Under the pieces are notes generated by a model. That model had not been told where the DNA came from and did not search any database. It was given only the letters and a program-made list of their open reading frames with translations. From CAYXFD01 sp964464175 (GTDB lineage Bacteria; Cloacimonadota; Cloacimonadia; Cloacimonadales; JAJBBL01): 63,606 bases of DNA. This document shows, one piece after another, positions 9,624-18,989 of this stretch (positions are counted from its first letter, which is position 1; each line of letters opens with the position of its first letter). Made by a program: the position numbers and the translations under genes. The stretch lies in contig CAYXFD010000016.1 in the NCBI GenBank assembly GCA_964464175.1, positions 1 to 63,606 on the forward strand. The letters are read 5' to 3'.

Positions 9624-10865
9624 CTACTCGTAAGCGAGACATTTGACAGGATCGAGATTACTCGCTTTAATGGCAGGATAGATACCGAAGATCAGACCGA
9701 GAATAGTTACTATGATCAGTGAGAGGATCACCATTGATAATCCTCCGGTCATACTTACTCCGATAAAACCGCTAACCAGGCTGAGAACCGAGAGTCCCAG
9801 AATAACACCCAGTATTCCCCCTAAAAGAGTGACCAGCAGAGTCTGAATGATAAATTGCGTGAAGATATCCAACCTCCTGGCTCCGACAGCCATTCTGATC
9901 CCTATCTCCCTCGTCCTTTCATGTACGGTTGCCATCATGATGTTCATAATAACTATACCTCCCACAAGAAGAGAGATCATACTGATGATCATAAAGACGA
10001 TCCCGAAAATTGCTGCCCCTTCTTCCATTCCCTCAGCGGTTTCTTTAGCAGAAGTTACCCGAAATACAGGTTCTCCCCGCCGCATATTGAGCAGGATAGT
10101 ATCTACTTTATCTTTTAACTCGATAGTTGTATCGACGTGAGGAGCTTTGACGGTAAAACTCCAGATTCGATCATCGGCAGACAATTTGCTGATCATTGTT
10201 GTTATCGGGATAAAGGAAAAACGGTTCAGGTATTCCAGCATATTATCCGAACCCATTCCCACATTGACATTCAGATTATTTTCCAGAAAACGCCTCTCCA
10301 TGACACCAACAATCTGCAATCGGCGATCCTGATAAGTGACATAACTACCAATTGCCTCTCTGCTGCCGAAGAGTTCATTTTTTACTGTACTCCCCAAAAT
10401 AATCACATCATTCGTCCGGGTTACATCCAGATTCGTCAGAAATCTCCCTTCAGCAACTCCCCAGTCCTCTATTCGGGGATAATTATCAAGCACCCCGTTG
10501 AGATGAGTAAAAGCCTGATTCCCCTCATAATTGATCATCCCCCGCCAGGAAGAGATCTGAGGAGATACGTACTCAGCTTCGGGCAATAATCGCCGAACCT
10601 GATTGAATTCCCGGTAAGTAAGGAAACGCTGAAGGTTGAAAGGATTATCATATTCCCAATTCCAGTTCACATCTATCCTGGTCAGTCCTCCTCTCTCCAT
10701 CATCCACTGCATCGTCGATTCCTGAACACCCTTGACCAGGGATTGAACAACGATAATAGACATCGTTCCCAGAACGATGCTGAAGACCGTAATAAAGGCA
10801 CGGATCTTTCGTGACCAAAAATCAGAGAGTCCGACGAAAAGAGTTTCTTTAAGCGAAAGTGCCAT
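9624..10865 (-). CDS. MacB/FtsX-type ABC transporter permease
   Basis: This 413-residue permease has one N-terminal membrane helix (residues about 20-42), a large extracytoplasmic MacB-like core domain to about residue 275, and three C-terminal helices of the FtsX type, with TREIGIRMAVGARRLDI before the second. Such subunits pair with a LolD-like ATPase and act by mechanotransmission on periplasmic partners rather than by classical import. The gene overlaps the ATPase gene upstream by 17 bases, so the two make one transporter. The membrane-fusion partner usual in MacAB is not in this cluster. Confidence 0.94.
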   Translation of the reverse strand: MALSLKETLFVGLSDFWSRKIRAFITVFSIVLGTMSIIVVQSLVKGVQESTMQWMMERGGLTRIDVNWNWEYDNPFNLQRFLTYREFNQVRRLLPEAEYVSPQISSWRGMINYEGNQAFTHLNGVLDNYPRIEDWGVAEGRFLTNLDVTRTNDVIILGSTVKNELFGSREAIGSYVTYQDRRLQIVGVMERRFLENNLNVNVGMGSDNMLEYLNRFSFIPITTMISKLSADDRIWSFTVKAPHVDTTIELKDKVDTILLNMRRGEPVFRVTSAKETAEGMEEGAAIFGIVFMIISMISLLVGGIVIMNIMMATVHERTREIGIRMAVGARRLDIFTQFIIQTLLVTLLGGILGVILGLSVLSLVSGFIGVSMTGGLSMVILSLIIVTILGLIFGIYPAIKASNLDPVKCLAYE

Positions 10866-11538
10866 CTTTCTCTATCTTGCCATCAATGATCTTGATTACT
10901 CTGTTTGCTCTGGCAGCCACATTGTTGTCGTGAGTCACAATGATGATCGTATTTCCACGATTGTGCAGTTCGGAAAGGGTTGATAAGATATCGTTACCTG
11001 AGGTTGTATCCAGATTGCCGGTCGGTTCATCAGCGAGGATAATAGCAGGTGCCGTAACCAGGGCTCGGGCAATTGCTACCCGTTGTCTTTGACCGCCGGA
11101 GAGCTCTGAGGGTTTGTGTTTCAGTCTTTCCCCTAAACCGACACTTTCCAGCACTTCAATAGACCGTCTGATCCGGTCTCTTCTGTTTTCTCCTGCGTAA
11201 ATAAGTGGGATTTCCACATTTTTCTGAATATTAAGGTGAGGGAGCAGGTTGAAGGTCTGAAACACGAAACCGACTTTGCGGTTACGGATAGCAGCGAGTC
11301 TTTTCTTGCTCAGTGAACCGATATTCTCTCCATCAAGAAAATACTCTCCCTCAGTAGGTGTATCCAGACACCCCATAATATGCATAAGAGTAGATTTCCC
11401 TGAACCGGAAGGTCCCATAATCGAGACGAATTCCCCATTTTTTACTACTAAATCAATACCGTTCAAAGCTCTGACTTTTAGTTTCCCCATTGGATAATCT
11501 TTGATCAGTGAGGTTGTTCTTATCAGATCATCAGTCAT
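10849..11538 (-). CDS. LolD/MacB-type ABC transporter ATP-binding protein
   Basis: This 229-residue ATPase energises the permease encoded next to it. It has Walker A GPSGSGKST (about residues 42-50), a Q-loop at FQTFNLL, the signature LSGGQRQRVAIARAL and Walker B IILADEPTGNLD followed by an H-loop THD. Length and sequence fit the LolD/MacB/FtsE subfamily. It is the first gene of the minus-strand run down to purH and has AAGGAG seven bases before the ATG. The substrate cannot be told; lipoprotein release, peptide export and antibiotic export are all known for the family. Confidence 0.95.
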   Translation of the reverse strand: MTDDLIRTTSLIKDYPMGKLKVRALNGIDLVVKNGEFVSIMGPSGSGKSTLMHIMGCLDTPTEGEYFLDGENIGSLSKKRLAAIRNRKVGFVFQTFNLLPHLNIQKNVEIPLIYAGENRRDRIRRSIEVLESVGLGERLKHKPSELSGGQRQRVAIARALVTAPAIILADEPTGNLDTTSGNDILSTLSELHNRGNTIIIVTHDNNVAARANRVIKIIDGKIEKDGTFA

Positions 11539-11878
11539 ATTAACTCCTTGATAACAAACTTATAGAGAGTATTTTTTTGGCAAACTAATTTTGCCGGGAT
11601 ATTAAAAAGTATTGGAGATAAAATCGAAAGAGATCTCTCCTCAGGGAAAAAAATTAGGAGTTCAATTCACCTGAGCCGGTGAGAGAGTGCCTCTCTGAAA
11701 AATTGCAAGGGAGTTTATGTAACTAAAGCTGGAGAATAGTTTTCTGCCTGTTTTGTCTCAACTTTCAGTGATTCAAAAACCTAAACCTCGAAGTGAGAAA
11801 TGTCGATCAATACGGGCAAAGAGTAAGATAAACGTTGCATTCTTCAGCTGTAAACAGGGGGTTATGAGAAAATAGCGG
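11539..11878. other. Intergenic stretch, nothing firm
   Basis: This is a divergent region between the ABC operon and the secreted protein at 12027. I see no convincing gene, RNA or strong hairpin. The right edge begins a 14-base element (11861-11874) that recurs at 12702-12715. Confidence 0.5.
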
Positions 11879-11908
11879 TTGACAACATTAGTTGTTTATA
11901 AATATAGT
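11861..11908 (+). promoter_or_regulatory. Promoter with shared upstream 14-mer
   Basis: TTGACA (11879-11884) and TATAGT (11903-11908) are 18 bp apart. Four bases before the -35 box is GTTATGAGAAAATA (11861-11874), an exact copy of a 14-mer that also lies seven bases before the -35 box at 12723. The leader to the ATG at 12027 would be about 110 nt. Confidence 0.5.
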
Positions 11909-12026
11909 TTTTTCGATTCCCCTGAAGGGGAAGGTTATAATTTCGAAGAGTAAAGAAGATGAAATAAATTCGCCACTGGCACATATATTGCACTTTAAAT
12001 GGAGATGATTAACAAGGGGGTTTAAA

Positions 12027-12443
12027 ATGAGTAATAAGAGAGCTTCCAGAAATATATTCTTGCTGCTTATTCTTCTGGCTACAACAAGTTTGATAGCATT
12101 AAATACGGGTAGTATAATTACTGCCGGAGAGCCGACAGATGGAGATAATCTAAGGTTTACTGAAATGGAATTCGATATGTCGGCAAATCCGAATCCTTTT
12201 GATGAGTTCACCATAATTTCTGTAACTCTGATGGAATCGACTCAAGGATCAATGATTATCAAAGACCGGAATAACAACATTGTAAACAATTTGTACAGCG
12301 GAACCTTCAAAAATGGAGTAAATGAAGTAACCTGGAATGGCTTTAACGATTTCGGGCTGAGATTACCTCCAGGCAGGTATCTGTGTGAACTGCACCTCGG
12401 AGATCGCTATACATCAAGAACAATAATTCTGATCTTAAAGTAA
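12027..12443 (+). CDS. Small secreted protein with a FlgD-like / sorting-type Ig domain
   Basis: This 138-residue protein has a signal-type N-terminus (basic start, hydrophobic residues about 10-26). The mature part is essentially one beta-sandwich: ANPNPF, then a middle DRNNNIVNNL, then NGVNEVTWNGFNDFG and PPGRYLCELHLG. This is the pattern of FlgD Ig-like or type-IX C-terminal domains that usually end large secreted proteins. Here the domain is nearly the whole protein, so it may be a free-standing surface subunit or a remnant; intact start signals favour a real gene. It is followed by a strong terminator at 12522-12563. Confidence 0.75.
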   Translation: MSNKRASRNIFLLLILLATTSLIALNTGSIITAGEPTDGDNLRFTEMEFDMSANPNPFDEFTIISVTLMESTQGSMIIKDRNNNIVNNLYSGTFKNGVNEVTWNGFNDFGLRLPPGRYLCELHLGDRYTSRTIILILK

Positions 12444-12521
12444 ATAGAAATAACTGATTTAAGGACATAGTAACATCCGAAGTTGACACTTCAATCCAGT
12501 TTTGTTTACAACCAAATTATC

Positions 12522-12563
12522 AACAAACAAGCTCTCCGGCCGGAGAGCTTGTTTGTTTTTTTC
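12522..12563 (+). terminator. Intrinsic terminator
   Basis: This is a perfect inverted repeat of 18-bp arms (12522-12557) centred on CCGGCCGG and running into a T-run. It ends the transcript of the FlgD-like protein and isolates the next promoter. The A-rich left arm would also let it work on the other strand. Confidence 0.85.
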
Positions 12564-12701
12564 TTACTGTTTTTATATCTTGAACTACATTTGATAAGCA
12601 TGCTCTTTGGACTCCCTTTAAAGGTGGAAGATAAAGATGGAAGGTAGCCGGAAGCAATTACCGGGGCGAAAGAGAGTCAACTTCAATAATAATTAGTAGA
12701 A

Positions 12702-12751
12702 GTTATGAGAAAATATTTGTTCTTGACAAAAAAAGCATTATATTGCATAGT
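12702..12751 (+). promoter_or_regulatory. Promoter of the lipoprotein / LysM pair, with shared 14-mer
   Basis: TTGACA (12723-12728) is followed after 17 bp by CATAGT (12746-12751), with TG just before it as an extended -10. The upstream GTTATGAGAAAATA (12702-12715) repeats that at 11861. The leader to the ATG at 12784 is about 25 to 30 nt. Confidence 0.55.
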
Positions 12752-12783
12752 ACATCGTAAATGAAGATGAAAGGAGAGCGATT

Positions 12784-13029
12784 ATGAATAGTTTCCTTAA
12801 ACTTATAACTGTTGGATTAATTTTGACAGCCTTATTCTTGGCAGCCTGTTCTACTCCCCCGCAACCTGTGGGAAGAGAACAATTTCAAACGACCATGAAC
12901 GAGGCGGCTGAAGCTGAACAAACAGCAGAAGCGAATCAGCAGGAAAAAAGAGCTTTAGAAAATGAGTTAGCTCGTAAAGAAGCAGAACTAAGAGCATTAA
13001 AAGATTATGAGAGACAATTAGGTCTTTAA
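12784..13029 (+). CDS. Small coiled-coil lipoprotein
   Basis: This 81-residue protein has a signal peptide ending FLAACS, so Cys near residue 22 would be lipidated. The mature 60 residues are almost entirely charged and helical, with heptad-like spacing of Ala, Leu and Glu from about residue 40 to 75. That recalls Lpp-like or cell-wall-associated coiled coils without being a recognisable homologue. AAGGAGAG precedes the ATG. It is separated by 14 bases from a LysM protein that also contains a coiled coil, so the two may act together at the envelope. The precise function is unknown. Confidence 0.85.
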   Translation: MNSFLKLITVGLILTALFLAACSTPPQPVGREQFQTTMNEAAEAEQTAEANQQEKRALENELARKEAELRALKDYERQLGL

Positions 13030-13043
13030 GAGGGAGGTGAAGA

Positions 13044-13934
13044 ATGAAACGAATGATATTAATTGGAATTGTAACCCTGATCTTACTCCCTGTCTTAATG
13101 GCATCAGATTTCACCTATTTAAGTGAAGAAGAGTATAAGAGCCTGAATCGCCAGGAAAGAAGAGTTTATTCTGAGAATCTGGAAAGAGAGTTATTAAATC
13201 TTCAACAGAGAAAAGCCGATGCAGTAGCCAGAAATCAACAGCTTCTGGATGAAATAAGAAATCTGAGAACACGGATTACCGAGATTGAAACAGAGTATGA
13301 GTTAGTGTATAACAGAATCGTTTCTTCCTTGAATATAACGGAAGCTGATATTAATTCAGCCCGTCGTAGAATAGAGCAATTCCGACGTAATTTTGATAAT
13401 TGGAACACCATGTCTGATTCAGACTTATGGAAAAACGCCAAAGCTATCCGGGATGCTATTAGCGAATATAACGACTTCAAACAGACCAATGCCGCCAAAG
13501 CACCTGATTTCCGCGACGATATTGTAGAACTTGACCGTAAAATAGTGAATCTGGAGGCGAATCTGGAAAGAGTACGCCCGAGATACTATGAGGATGAATA
13601 CAGGGTAGTCAGAGGAGATTATCTGGCAAAAATTGCCGGGTATAGTTTTATTTACAACGATTCTTCTAAATGGGGTATTATCTACAGAGCGAACCGTGAT
13701 CAGATAAAAGATCCGAATGTAATCCATGTGGATCAGGTTTTGAAGATCCCCCGCGGGTTACCCGACACCTGGAAGGTTTACCGGGGTGAGAGTCTCTGGC
13801 GGATTGCCTCCTATCCGGAAGTGTATGGTAAAGGTACTGAGTGGCCCAAAATCTACCGAGAAAACAGAGATCAGATCAAAGATCCTGATCTGATCTTTCC
13901 TAATCAGATTTTCCGTATCCCGAGAGATCAATAA
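13044..13934 (+). CDS. Periplasmic coiled-coil protein with two LysM domains
   Basis: This 296-residue protein has a signal peptide (MKRMILIGIVTLILLPVLMA), then a long coiled-coil segment (about residues 35-185) and two C-terminal LysM-like repeats (about residues 190-240 and 245-295). The repeats read YRVVRGDYLAKIA...IYRANRDQIKDPN and WKVYRGESLWRIA...IYRENRDQIKDPD. LysM modules bind N-acetylglucosamine in peptidoglycan. It has GGGAGG before the ATG and forms an operon with the lipoprotein upstream. Together they could link the outer membrane to the wall, which is inference. A terminator follows at 13957. Confidence 0.9.
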   Translation: MKRMILIGIVTLILLPVLMASDFTYLSEEEYKSLNRQERRVYSENLERELLNLQQRKADAVARNQQLLDEIRNLRTRITEIETEYELVYNRIVSSLNITEADINSARRRIEQFRRNFDNWNTMSDSDLWKNAKAIRDAISEYNDFKQTNAAKAPDFRDDIVELDRKIVNLEANLERVRPRYYEDEYRVVRGDYLAKIAGYSFIYNDSSKWGIIYRANRDQIKDPNVIHVDQVLKIPRGLPDTWKVYRGESLWRIASYPEVYGKGTEWPKIYRENRDQIKDPDLIFPNQIFRIPRDQ

Positions 13935-13956
13935 CCAATATTATCTATAATTATCC

Positions 13957-13990
13957 GGAAGCCTCTTTTGGAAAGGGGCTTCCCTTCTTT
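13957..13990 (+). terminator. Intrinsic terminator after the LysM gene
   Basis: A 12-bp stem with one G-T pair (GGAAGCC.. pairing with ..GGCTTCC) and a three-base loop is followed by CTTCTTTT. It separates the lipoprotein/LysM unit from pgpH. Confidence 0.8.
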
Positions 13991-14023
13991 TATCCATTCT
14001 GTCACAAATAAGAGATCAAGCAA

Positions 14024-16135
14024 TTGAAACATAACTGGATCATACTAATACTTGTCTGCTGCCTCCTAACAACTTATCTCTATTCCTTATATATCAGACA
14101 TAGTTTCGACATTATTGGCTACAGCTACAAGGTAGGACAAATAGCAGACAGGGACATAATTGCTCCTTTCACCTTTCCCGTTTTTAAGAGCGAAGAAGCC
14201 ATCGAGAGAGAGAGAGAAGCAATTATTGCTGCTACTGAGCCGGTATATCAAATATCCGATGAAATAAAATATGAGGTGATCCAGAAGATTGATATCTTCA
14301 TGGAAACACTTGCTCCTATTGATATCCTTAACTATGGTCAGGTAAACCAGAATCTTGGCCGACGATTTGGTTTTTCTCTCAGTGAAGAGACATTGAACGA
14401 GTTAGTTGACCAGAACCGAAGACTGCAGTTCTACAATCATCTCATTCAGTCTATTAACAGAATTATGGATATCGGTATCTATAATGATAACATCAACCGT
14501 GATAGCCTCCAGTTGGTTCGGAATGATTCAATCAGAAGATACAGGCTGGAACGGCTCTACAGTAAAGAAGAATCCATAAACAGAATAATCAATGATATGC
14601 CGCATACCGGATTAAGGAATGTCTTAGAAGAGCTGTTACCCCACTTCGTTGCTGAGAACATTATTATTGACCAGGAGGAAATGAATCAAATCCTGCAGGA
14701 GGAATATCAGAGTATCGACCCGGTTCTGACAGAAGTATTAGAAAACGAAGAGATAATCCGAAAGAACCGCCGGATAACCGAAATGGATTTACGGAAACTG
14801 GATGCTTTGGCTTCTGCTTACAGTGAATACAATGATGCGAATGAATTACCGGAATTGCTGCTTTCGATAATTGGGTATTTTCTCCTTTCGGTTTTGCTAT
14901 TGGTTTGCGGATACATGTATTTCAGTGTTTTTATCAGGGAGCATTTTAAAGAGACAAAACATACAGTAGTCTATTTAATACTGATTCTCATTGCCTCTCT
15001 GATGGCTTTTACGGTATCAATGATCCCTGCCGTAAACATCATGATCTTTCCTTTCAGCATGACGGTACTGCTCTTTTCCTTGGCTTTTACCCCCTTAGGC
15101 GGTTTTATCTATAGCATAATCTCCTTCTTTTTAATTCTACCTTTTTTTAACTGGAACATTTTCGACAGCTCTATAATTTTTTTTGCTACTCTGCTGATAC
15201 TTGTGATCATGACCAAAATGAAAGATAATCACGATTATATACCACTCTCTATCTACATAGTCCTATCCTTTCTTATCACAGTCTCATTGATGGCTCTATT
15301 TATTTCGATCCCCAAAGATGAATATGTCTTGTATGTTGTTTATGGTTTGATCTCCTGCGCGATATCAATAACCGGAATGATCCTGATTTCTCCTTTCATC
15401 GAGAGACGCTTGAATCTGGCAACGAAAATGATCTTGCTGGAACTGCTGGATACCAATAATCCAGTCCTGAAAAAGATGGCACTGGAGACTCCCGGTACTT
15501 TTCATCATTCAATTACTGTCGGTATTCTGGCTGAAAGTGCTGCCGAAGCAATCGGTGCAAATCCTTTGCTTGCCAGAGTTGGTAGCTATTATCATGATAT
15601 CGGAAAACTGGAGAATCCCGATATCTATATCGAAAACAACAGCAATGCTTCCGATATCCATGACGGTATGGAGTTATATGAGAGTGCTGCCAATATCAAG
15701 AATCATGTTTTAGAGGGACTGAGTATAGCTAAAAAATACAAACTGCCCCAGCAGGTAGTAGATATAATAAAACAGCATCATGGAGACAGCAGGGTGACTT
15801 ATTTCTACAACAAAGCCAAAGAGCAGAATTCAGAGCTCGATGATGAAAGTGCTTATCGCTATTTCGGTCCACGACCACAGACCAAAGAGGCTGCTCTGGT
15901 AATGATAGCAGATATTATCGAATCAACAGCTAAAGTCCAGATGCATCAACATACGGAAGAGTCGTTGAAGAAGATTATTGATGATACTATTCAGCGTTTG
16001 ATATTGGAGGATCAGTTATCCGAAGCACCGATAACCCTGAAAGAACTGGAAACGGTGAAGAGTTTTATTTTACCGATCATTGTCGGTATCTACAGGAAAC
16101 GAATTGAATATCCCGAAGATAAATCTAAGCAATAA
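14024..16135 (+). CDS. pgpH: 7TMR-HD family membrane phosphohydrolase (PgpH-like)
   Basis: This 703-residue protein has one N-terminal helix, a large extracytoplasmic 7TMR-HDED domain (about residues 30-280), seven membrane helices (about 280-470) and a cytosolic HD domain. In the HD domain the motifs FHHSITV, YHDIGK and KQHHGD supply the metal ligands. PgpH of this architecture hydrolyses the second messenger cyclic di-AMP. The domain order and the neighbour ybeY match the conserved pgpH-ybeY pair of other bacteria. The start is a TTG with only a weak purine run upstream. No cyclic-di-AMP synthase is in the window, although a CdaR-like YbbR gene lies at 40004. Confidence 0.93.
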   Translation: MKHNWIILILVCCLLTTYLYSLYIRHSFDIIGYSYKVGQIADRDIIAPFTFPVFKSEEAIEREREAIIAATEPVYQISDEIKYEVIQKIDIFMETLAPIDILNYGQVNQNLGRRFGFSLSEETLNELVDQNRRLQFYNHLIQSINRIMDIGIYNDNINRDSLQLVRNDSIRRYRLERLYSKEESINRIINDMPHTGLRNVLEELLPHFVAENIIIDQEEMNQILQEEYQSIDPVLTEVLENEEIIRKNRRITEMDLRKLDALASAYSEYNDANELPELLLSIIGYFLLSVLLLVCGYMYFSVFIREHFKETKHTVVYLILILIASLMAFTVSMIPAVNIMIFPFSMTVLLFSLAFTPLGGFIYSIISFFLILPFFNWNIFDSSIIFFATLLILVIMTKMKDNHDYIPLSIYIVLSFLITVSLMALFISIPKDEYVLYVVYGLISCAISITGMILISPFIERRLNLATKMILLELLDTNNPVLKKMALETPGTFHHSITVGILAESAAEAIGANPLLARVGSYYHDIGKLENPDIYIENNSNASDIHDGMELYESAANIKNHVLEGLSIAKKYKLPQQVVDIIKQHHGDSRVTYFYNKAKEQNSELDDESAYRYFGPRPQTKEAALVMIADIIESTAKVQMHQHTEESLKKIIDDTIQRLILEDQLSEAPITLKELETVKSFILPIIVGIYRKRIEYPEDKSKQ

Positions 16136-16541
16136 TACCCCCTATTCTATTGACAGAATTGAGATAGCTAAACTTTTTGCACTATTGGGACAGCTGGAGA
16201 GAAGACTACAGGGTAAGGAAATTGATATCTATTTTGTTGATGACGAAGAAATGAGAAAGCTGAATAAACGTTATTTAGGCAGAGACAGTGCTACGGATAT
16301 CTTAACTTTTCCGAACAGTTTTTCGGAAGCCCCAGGATTGGGAGAGCTGGTTATAGATCTGGAAACAATTAAGAAAAAAGGATTGAAAGAAGAGCAATTG
16401 GAATTGACAAAGTTGTTCATTCACGGCTTGTTGCATCTGTTAGGTTATGACCATATCAATACAAAAGAAAGGAAGAAAATGACTACGCAAGAGAAAGAGC
16501 TGTTAGCAAAAGTAAAGCTCCGGGAACAGCAAGATGGGTAA
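16104..16541 (+). CDS. ybeY: Endoribonuclease YbeY
   Basis: This is a metal-dependent single-strand endoribonuclease involved in 16S rRNA 3' maturation and ribosome quality control. The signature HGLLHLLGYDH supplies the three zinc-binding histidines; FVDDEEMRKLN and DSATDILTFP are the expected upstream blocks. The frame is open from 16080, but the TTG at 16104 has AGGAAA at the right distance and gives a normal 145-residue length, so I prefer it. It overlaps the pgpH 3' end by 32 bases and the next gene by 8, so the three are tightly coupled. Confidence 0.93.
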   Translation: MNIPKINLSNNTPYSIDRIEIAKLFALLGQLERRLQGKEIDIYFVDDEEMRKLNKRYLGRDSATDILTFPNSFSEAPGLGELVIDLETIKKKGLKEEQLELTKLFIHGLLHLLGYDHINTKERKKMTTQEKELLAKVKLREQQDG

Positions 16542-17808
16542 TGATTACCTGAATATTATTATCTTCCTTTTTCTTTCGGCATTCTTTTCCGGTTCGGAAA
16601 CTGCTTTTTTCTCTATCGGAAAGATCCAGCTGAAAAAACTGGAGATGCAGACAGATTCCGGTTCGCATAGAATTATCAGGTTACTTAAAAAACCGAGACA
16701 GCTACTCATAACTATTCTATTGGGCAATACTATCGTCAATGTTATTGCCTCTTCCATTTGGGCGGTTATTGCTGTTCAGTTTGCCAGAGATGTATTACAG
16801 TATCAAGTTATCCCTCTCTGGATTCTGATCTCATCGATGATCAGCATGACAATTCTACTTGTCATCTTTGGAGAGATCACTCCCAAGCTATATGCTATTT
16901 CTAAAGCTGAACTATTTGCCCGATATTCCGGATTTTTTATCGAAATTCTAAAATTTGTTTTGTATCCGGTCATTCAGTTGCTGGTCTTGATAAGTAAACT
17001 TTTTTCGATAAGAGTAGATCAGTTTCAGGATATGAGAAACAGCTTTACCACTGAGGATCTGAAGAATCTATTGGATTCCAAGTCACAATTTCATCCACTC
17101 AACGATAATGAGAAGAAGATCATTTCCGGAATATTCAATTTCACCTCAACCGAAGCAAGAAAGATAATGGTGCCTCGCGTCGATATCAAGGCAGTTTCTG
17201 TAGAAGAGGGACTTGAGGAGGTCACTGAGCAGATAATCCAGTCTGGTCATTCCAGACTGCCAGTATATGAGAAAAGTATTGATAACCTTATTGGTATTGT
17301 CTATGGAAAAGATATTATTCTCAATCCTGAAATGAAATCGATTAAAAATCTGTTAAGAAAACCCATTTATGTAACGGAAAACACTAAAATCCAGACTCTG
17401 CTGAATCTCTTCAGAGCCAGAAAAACCCACATGGCTATTGTGATCGATGAATATGGAGGTACTTCCGGGATCATTACCCTGGAAGATATTTTGGAAGAAC
17501 TTGTCGGTGAGATCGTTGATGAGTATGATCAAGAGCTTCCGAATCTCAGTCGGGTATCAGAATATGAGTACGACGCCAGCGGTATGCTCAATATAGTCGA
17601 TTTGAATCAGGAGTTAGGCTTGTCCATCGATTCCGAAAAGTATGATAATCTGGCTGCATTTCTATATGACAAGCTTAACCGAGTTCCTGACATCAATGAA
17701 AAGTTACACTACAATGATAAAGCTGTCTTTATTGTTACTAATGTAAAAGGACAGCGGATAGAAACAGTGAAAATAGTCTTGAACAGAGAAGAAGATTTTG
17801 AATTTTGA
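16534..17808 (+). CDS. CNNM/CBS-domain transporter (hemolysin-like)
   Basis: This 424-residue membrane protein has a DUF21/CNNM domain (about residues 5-180, starting FLFLSAFFSGSETAFF), two CBS domains (about 195-330, with MVPRVDIKAV and MAIVIDEYGGTSGIITLEDILEELVGEI shared with CorC/HlyC proteins) and a C-terminal CorC_HlyC domain. Members are linked to Mg2+ or Co2+ efflux; the old name hemolysin is probably misleading. It overlaps ybeY by eight bases and the next gene by eleven. This pgpH-ybeY-CNNM order is a widespread arrangement. The exact cation cannot be read from sequence. Confidence 0.94.
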   Translation: MGNDYLNIIIFLFLSAFFSGSETAFFSIGKIQLKKLEMQTDSGSHRIIRLLKKPRQLLITILLGNTIVNVIASSIWAVIAVQFARDVLQYQVIPLWILISSMISMTILLVIFGEITPKLYAISKAELFARYSGFFIEILKFVLYPVIQLLVLISKLFSIRVDQFQDMRNSFTTEDLKNLLDSKSQFHPLNDNEKKIISGIFNFTSTEARKIMVPRVDIKAVSVEEGLEEVTEQIIQSGHSRLPVYEKSIDNLIGIVYGKDIILNPEMKSIKNLLRKPIYVTENTKIQTLLNLFRARKTHMAIVIDEYGGTSGIITLEDILEELVGEIVDEYDQELPNLSRVSEYEYDASGMLNIVDLNQELGLSIDSEKYDNLAAFLYDKLNRVPDINEKLHYNDKAVFIVTNVKGQRIETVKIVLNREEDFEF

Positions 17809-18604
17809 CCGTATTACCATCGGCTCGCTTCTATTCATAATAGTCTTATCAACGACCCTGTCCGCTTTTTCTGCAGATGAACCGGTCAGAGAAAACCGCT
17901 TCTCTTTTAGCATCAGATATCTGGGGATGAGGATTGCCGAAGTAGAGTTAACTGACAACTTTGAAGAGAATATTGGCAGGATATTGATTGAGGCGAGATC
18001 TGTCTCTGTGGGAAATATTGTTTTTAGAATAGAGAACACTTATACTGTTCTGTACCGGCACGATTTTTTACCCGACAGCTATATAAAATCGATCAGACAA
18101 AAGAATTTCTCTCAGGAGCGAAGTGTGATCTTCAATCAGAGTGAGAGAAGAATAGTGACGATAACCGATGGGAAGAGAAGAGACTACCAAATAGAAGATA
18201 TGCAGGAAGTGAGAGATTTTTTTTCAGCCTTATTGTATCTTCGGGAGACAATTCAACCGGAGCATCTTCCCGAGCTTCTGGTTTATGCTAATAATAATAT
18301 CTGGCTGGTTGAAGTTGCCTATCTGACCAGGGATAGAGTTGCCAAACGGGATGCATATCAATATCTACTAAGATTCAAACAGCTGAGCAATAACAAAAGG
18401 GAGAGAGCTGATGTTTTGACCAATAACATTATTAAGGAAGAGAGTACCCTGCAACTCTGGATTTCAAGTGATGAGGAAAAGCTGCTCCTAAAAGCTGAAT
18501 ACGTCTCCTCCCCCTTTTCTGTTTTCTGGTCATTGGAGGATTATCAGTTATCGAAAAAGAATGTAACACCGGCTGCAAGCGGAGAAAATGAAGCAAAAGA
18601 GTGA
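17798..18604 (+). CDS. DUF3108-like exported protein
   Basis: This 268-residue protein begins at a TTG overlapping the CNNM gene and has a signal-type segment (about residues 7-25, cleavage after FSA). The sequence FSFSIRYLGMRIAEVEL and the following beta-rich stretches (DFLPDSYIKSIRQ, RRDYQIEDMQEVRDFFSALLYLR) resemble DUF3108 periplasmic proteins. These adopt a lipocalin- or LolA-like barrel of unknown function. The match is by pattern, not by search. It lies mid-operon and overlaps the VanZ-like gene by 17 bases. Confidence 0.75.
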   Translation: MNFDRITIGSLLFIIVLSTTLSAFSADEPVRENRFSFSIRYLGMRIAEVELTDNFEENIGRILIEARSVSVGNIVFRIENTYTVLYRHDFLPDSYIKSIRQKNFSQERSVIFNQSERRIVTITDGKRRDYQIEDMQEVRDFFSALLYLRETIQPEHLPELLVYANNNIWLVEVAYLTRDRVAKRDAYQYLLRFKQLSNNKRERADVLTNNIIKEESTLQLWISSDEEKLLLKAEYVSSPFSVFWSLEDYQLSKKNVTPAASGENEAKE

Positions 18605-18989
18605 GTTGACAACAGCTGTTACAAAGTTATGTTTTATTGTATGGAGCCTAACGATCCTGATCTTATCCGTTATCCCTTCGGTCGAACCTCCTTATCCCGA
18701 ACTTACTTATCTTGATAAAATTGCTCATTTCGGACAGTATCTGGTTTTTTCAATCCTCTATTTTATCATGAGACATCTTCAGGGTGGTCCGGACAAAAAA
18801 ATACTGAAAGAGCTATTCATACTCTCTCTTATTCTTCCTCTGTTCAATGAAGTAATCCAGCTTTTTGTTCCCGGTAGAACTTTTTGCTTGCTTGATATAG
18901 CAGCAAATTATTTAGGTTTTACGATGATGATAATCTATCTGAAATTAAGATCTATAAGAAAATATGGGAAAAAAAATGAAGAACACTAA
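18588..18989 (+). CDS. VanZ-like membrane protein
   Basis: This 133-residue protein has four hydrophobic segments and the family landmarks LDKIAHFGQYLVFS and NEVIQLFVPGRTFCLLDIAANYLG. These fit the VanZ-like family; the conserved Asp-Lys-xx-His and Glu-xx-Gln positions are all present. The role of free-standing VanZ-like proteins is not known. It overlaps both neighbours (17 bases with the DUF3108-like gene, 26 with the HisRS-like gene), so it is part of the same transcript. Confidence 0.9.
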   Translation: MKQKSELTTAVTKLCFIVWSLTILILSVIPSVEPPYPELTYLDKIAHFGQYLVFSILYFIMRHLQGGPDKKILKELFILSLILPLFNEVIQLFVPGRTFCLLDIAANYLGFTMMIIYLKLRSIRKYGKKNEEH

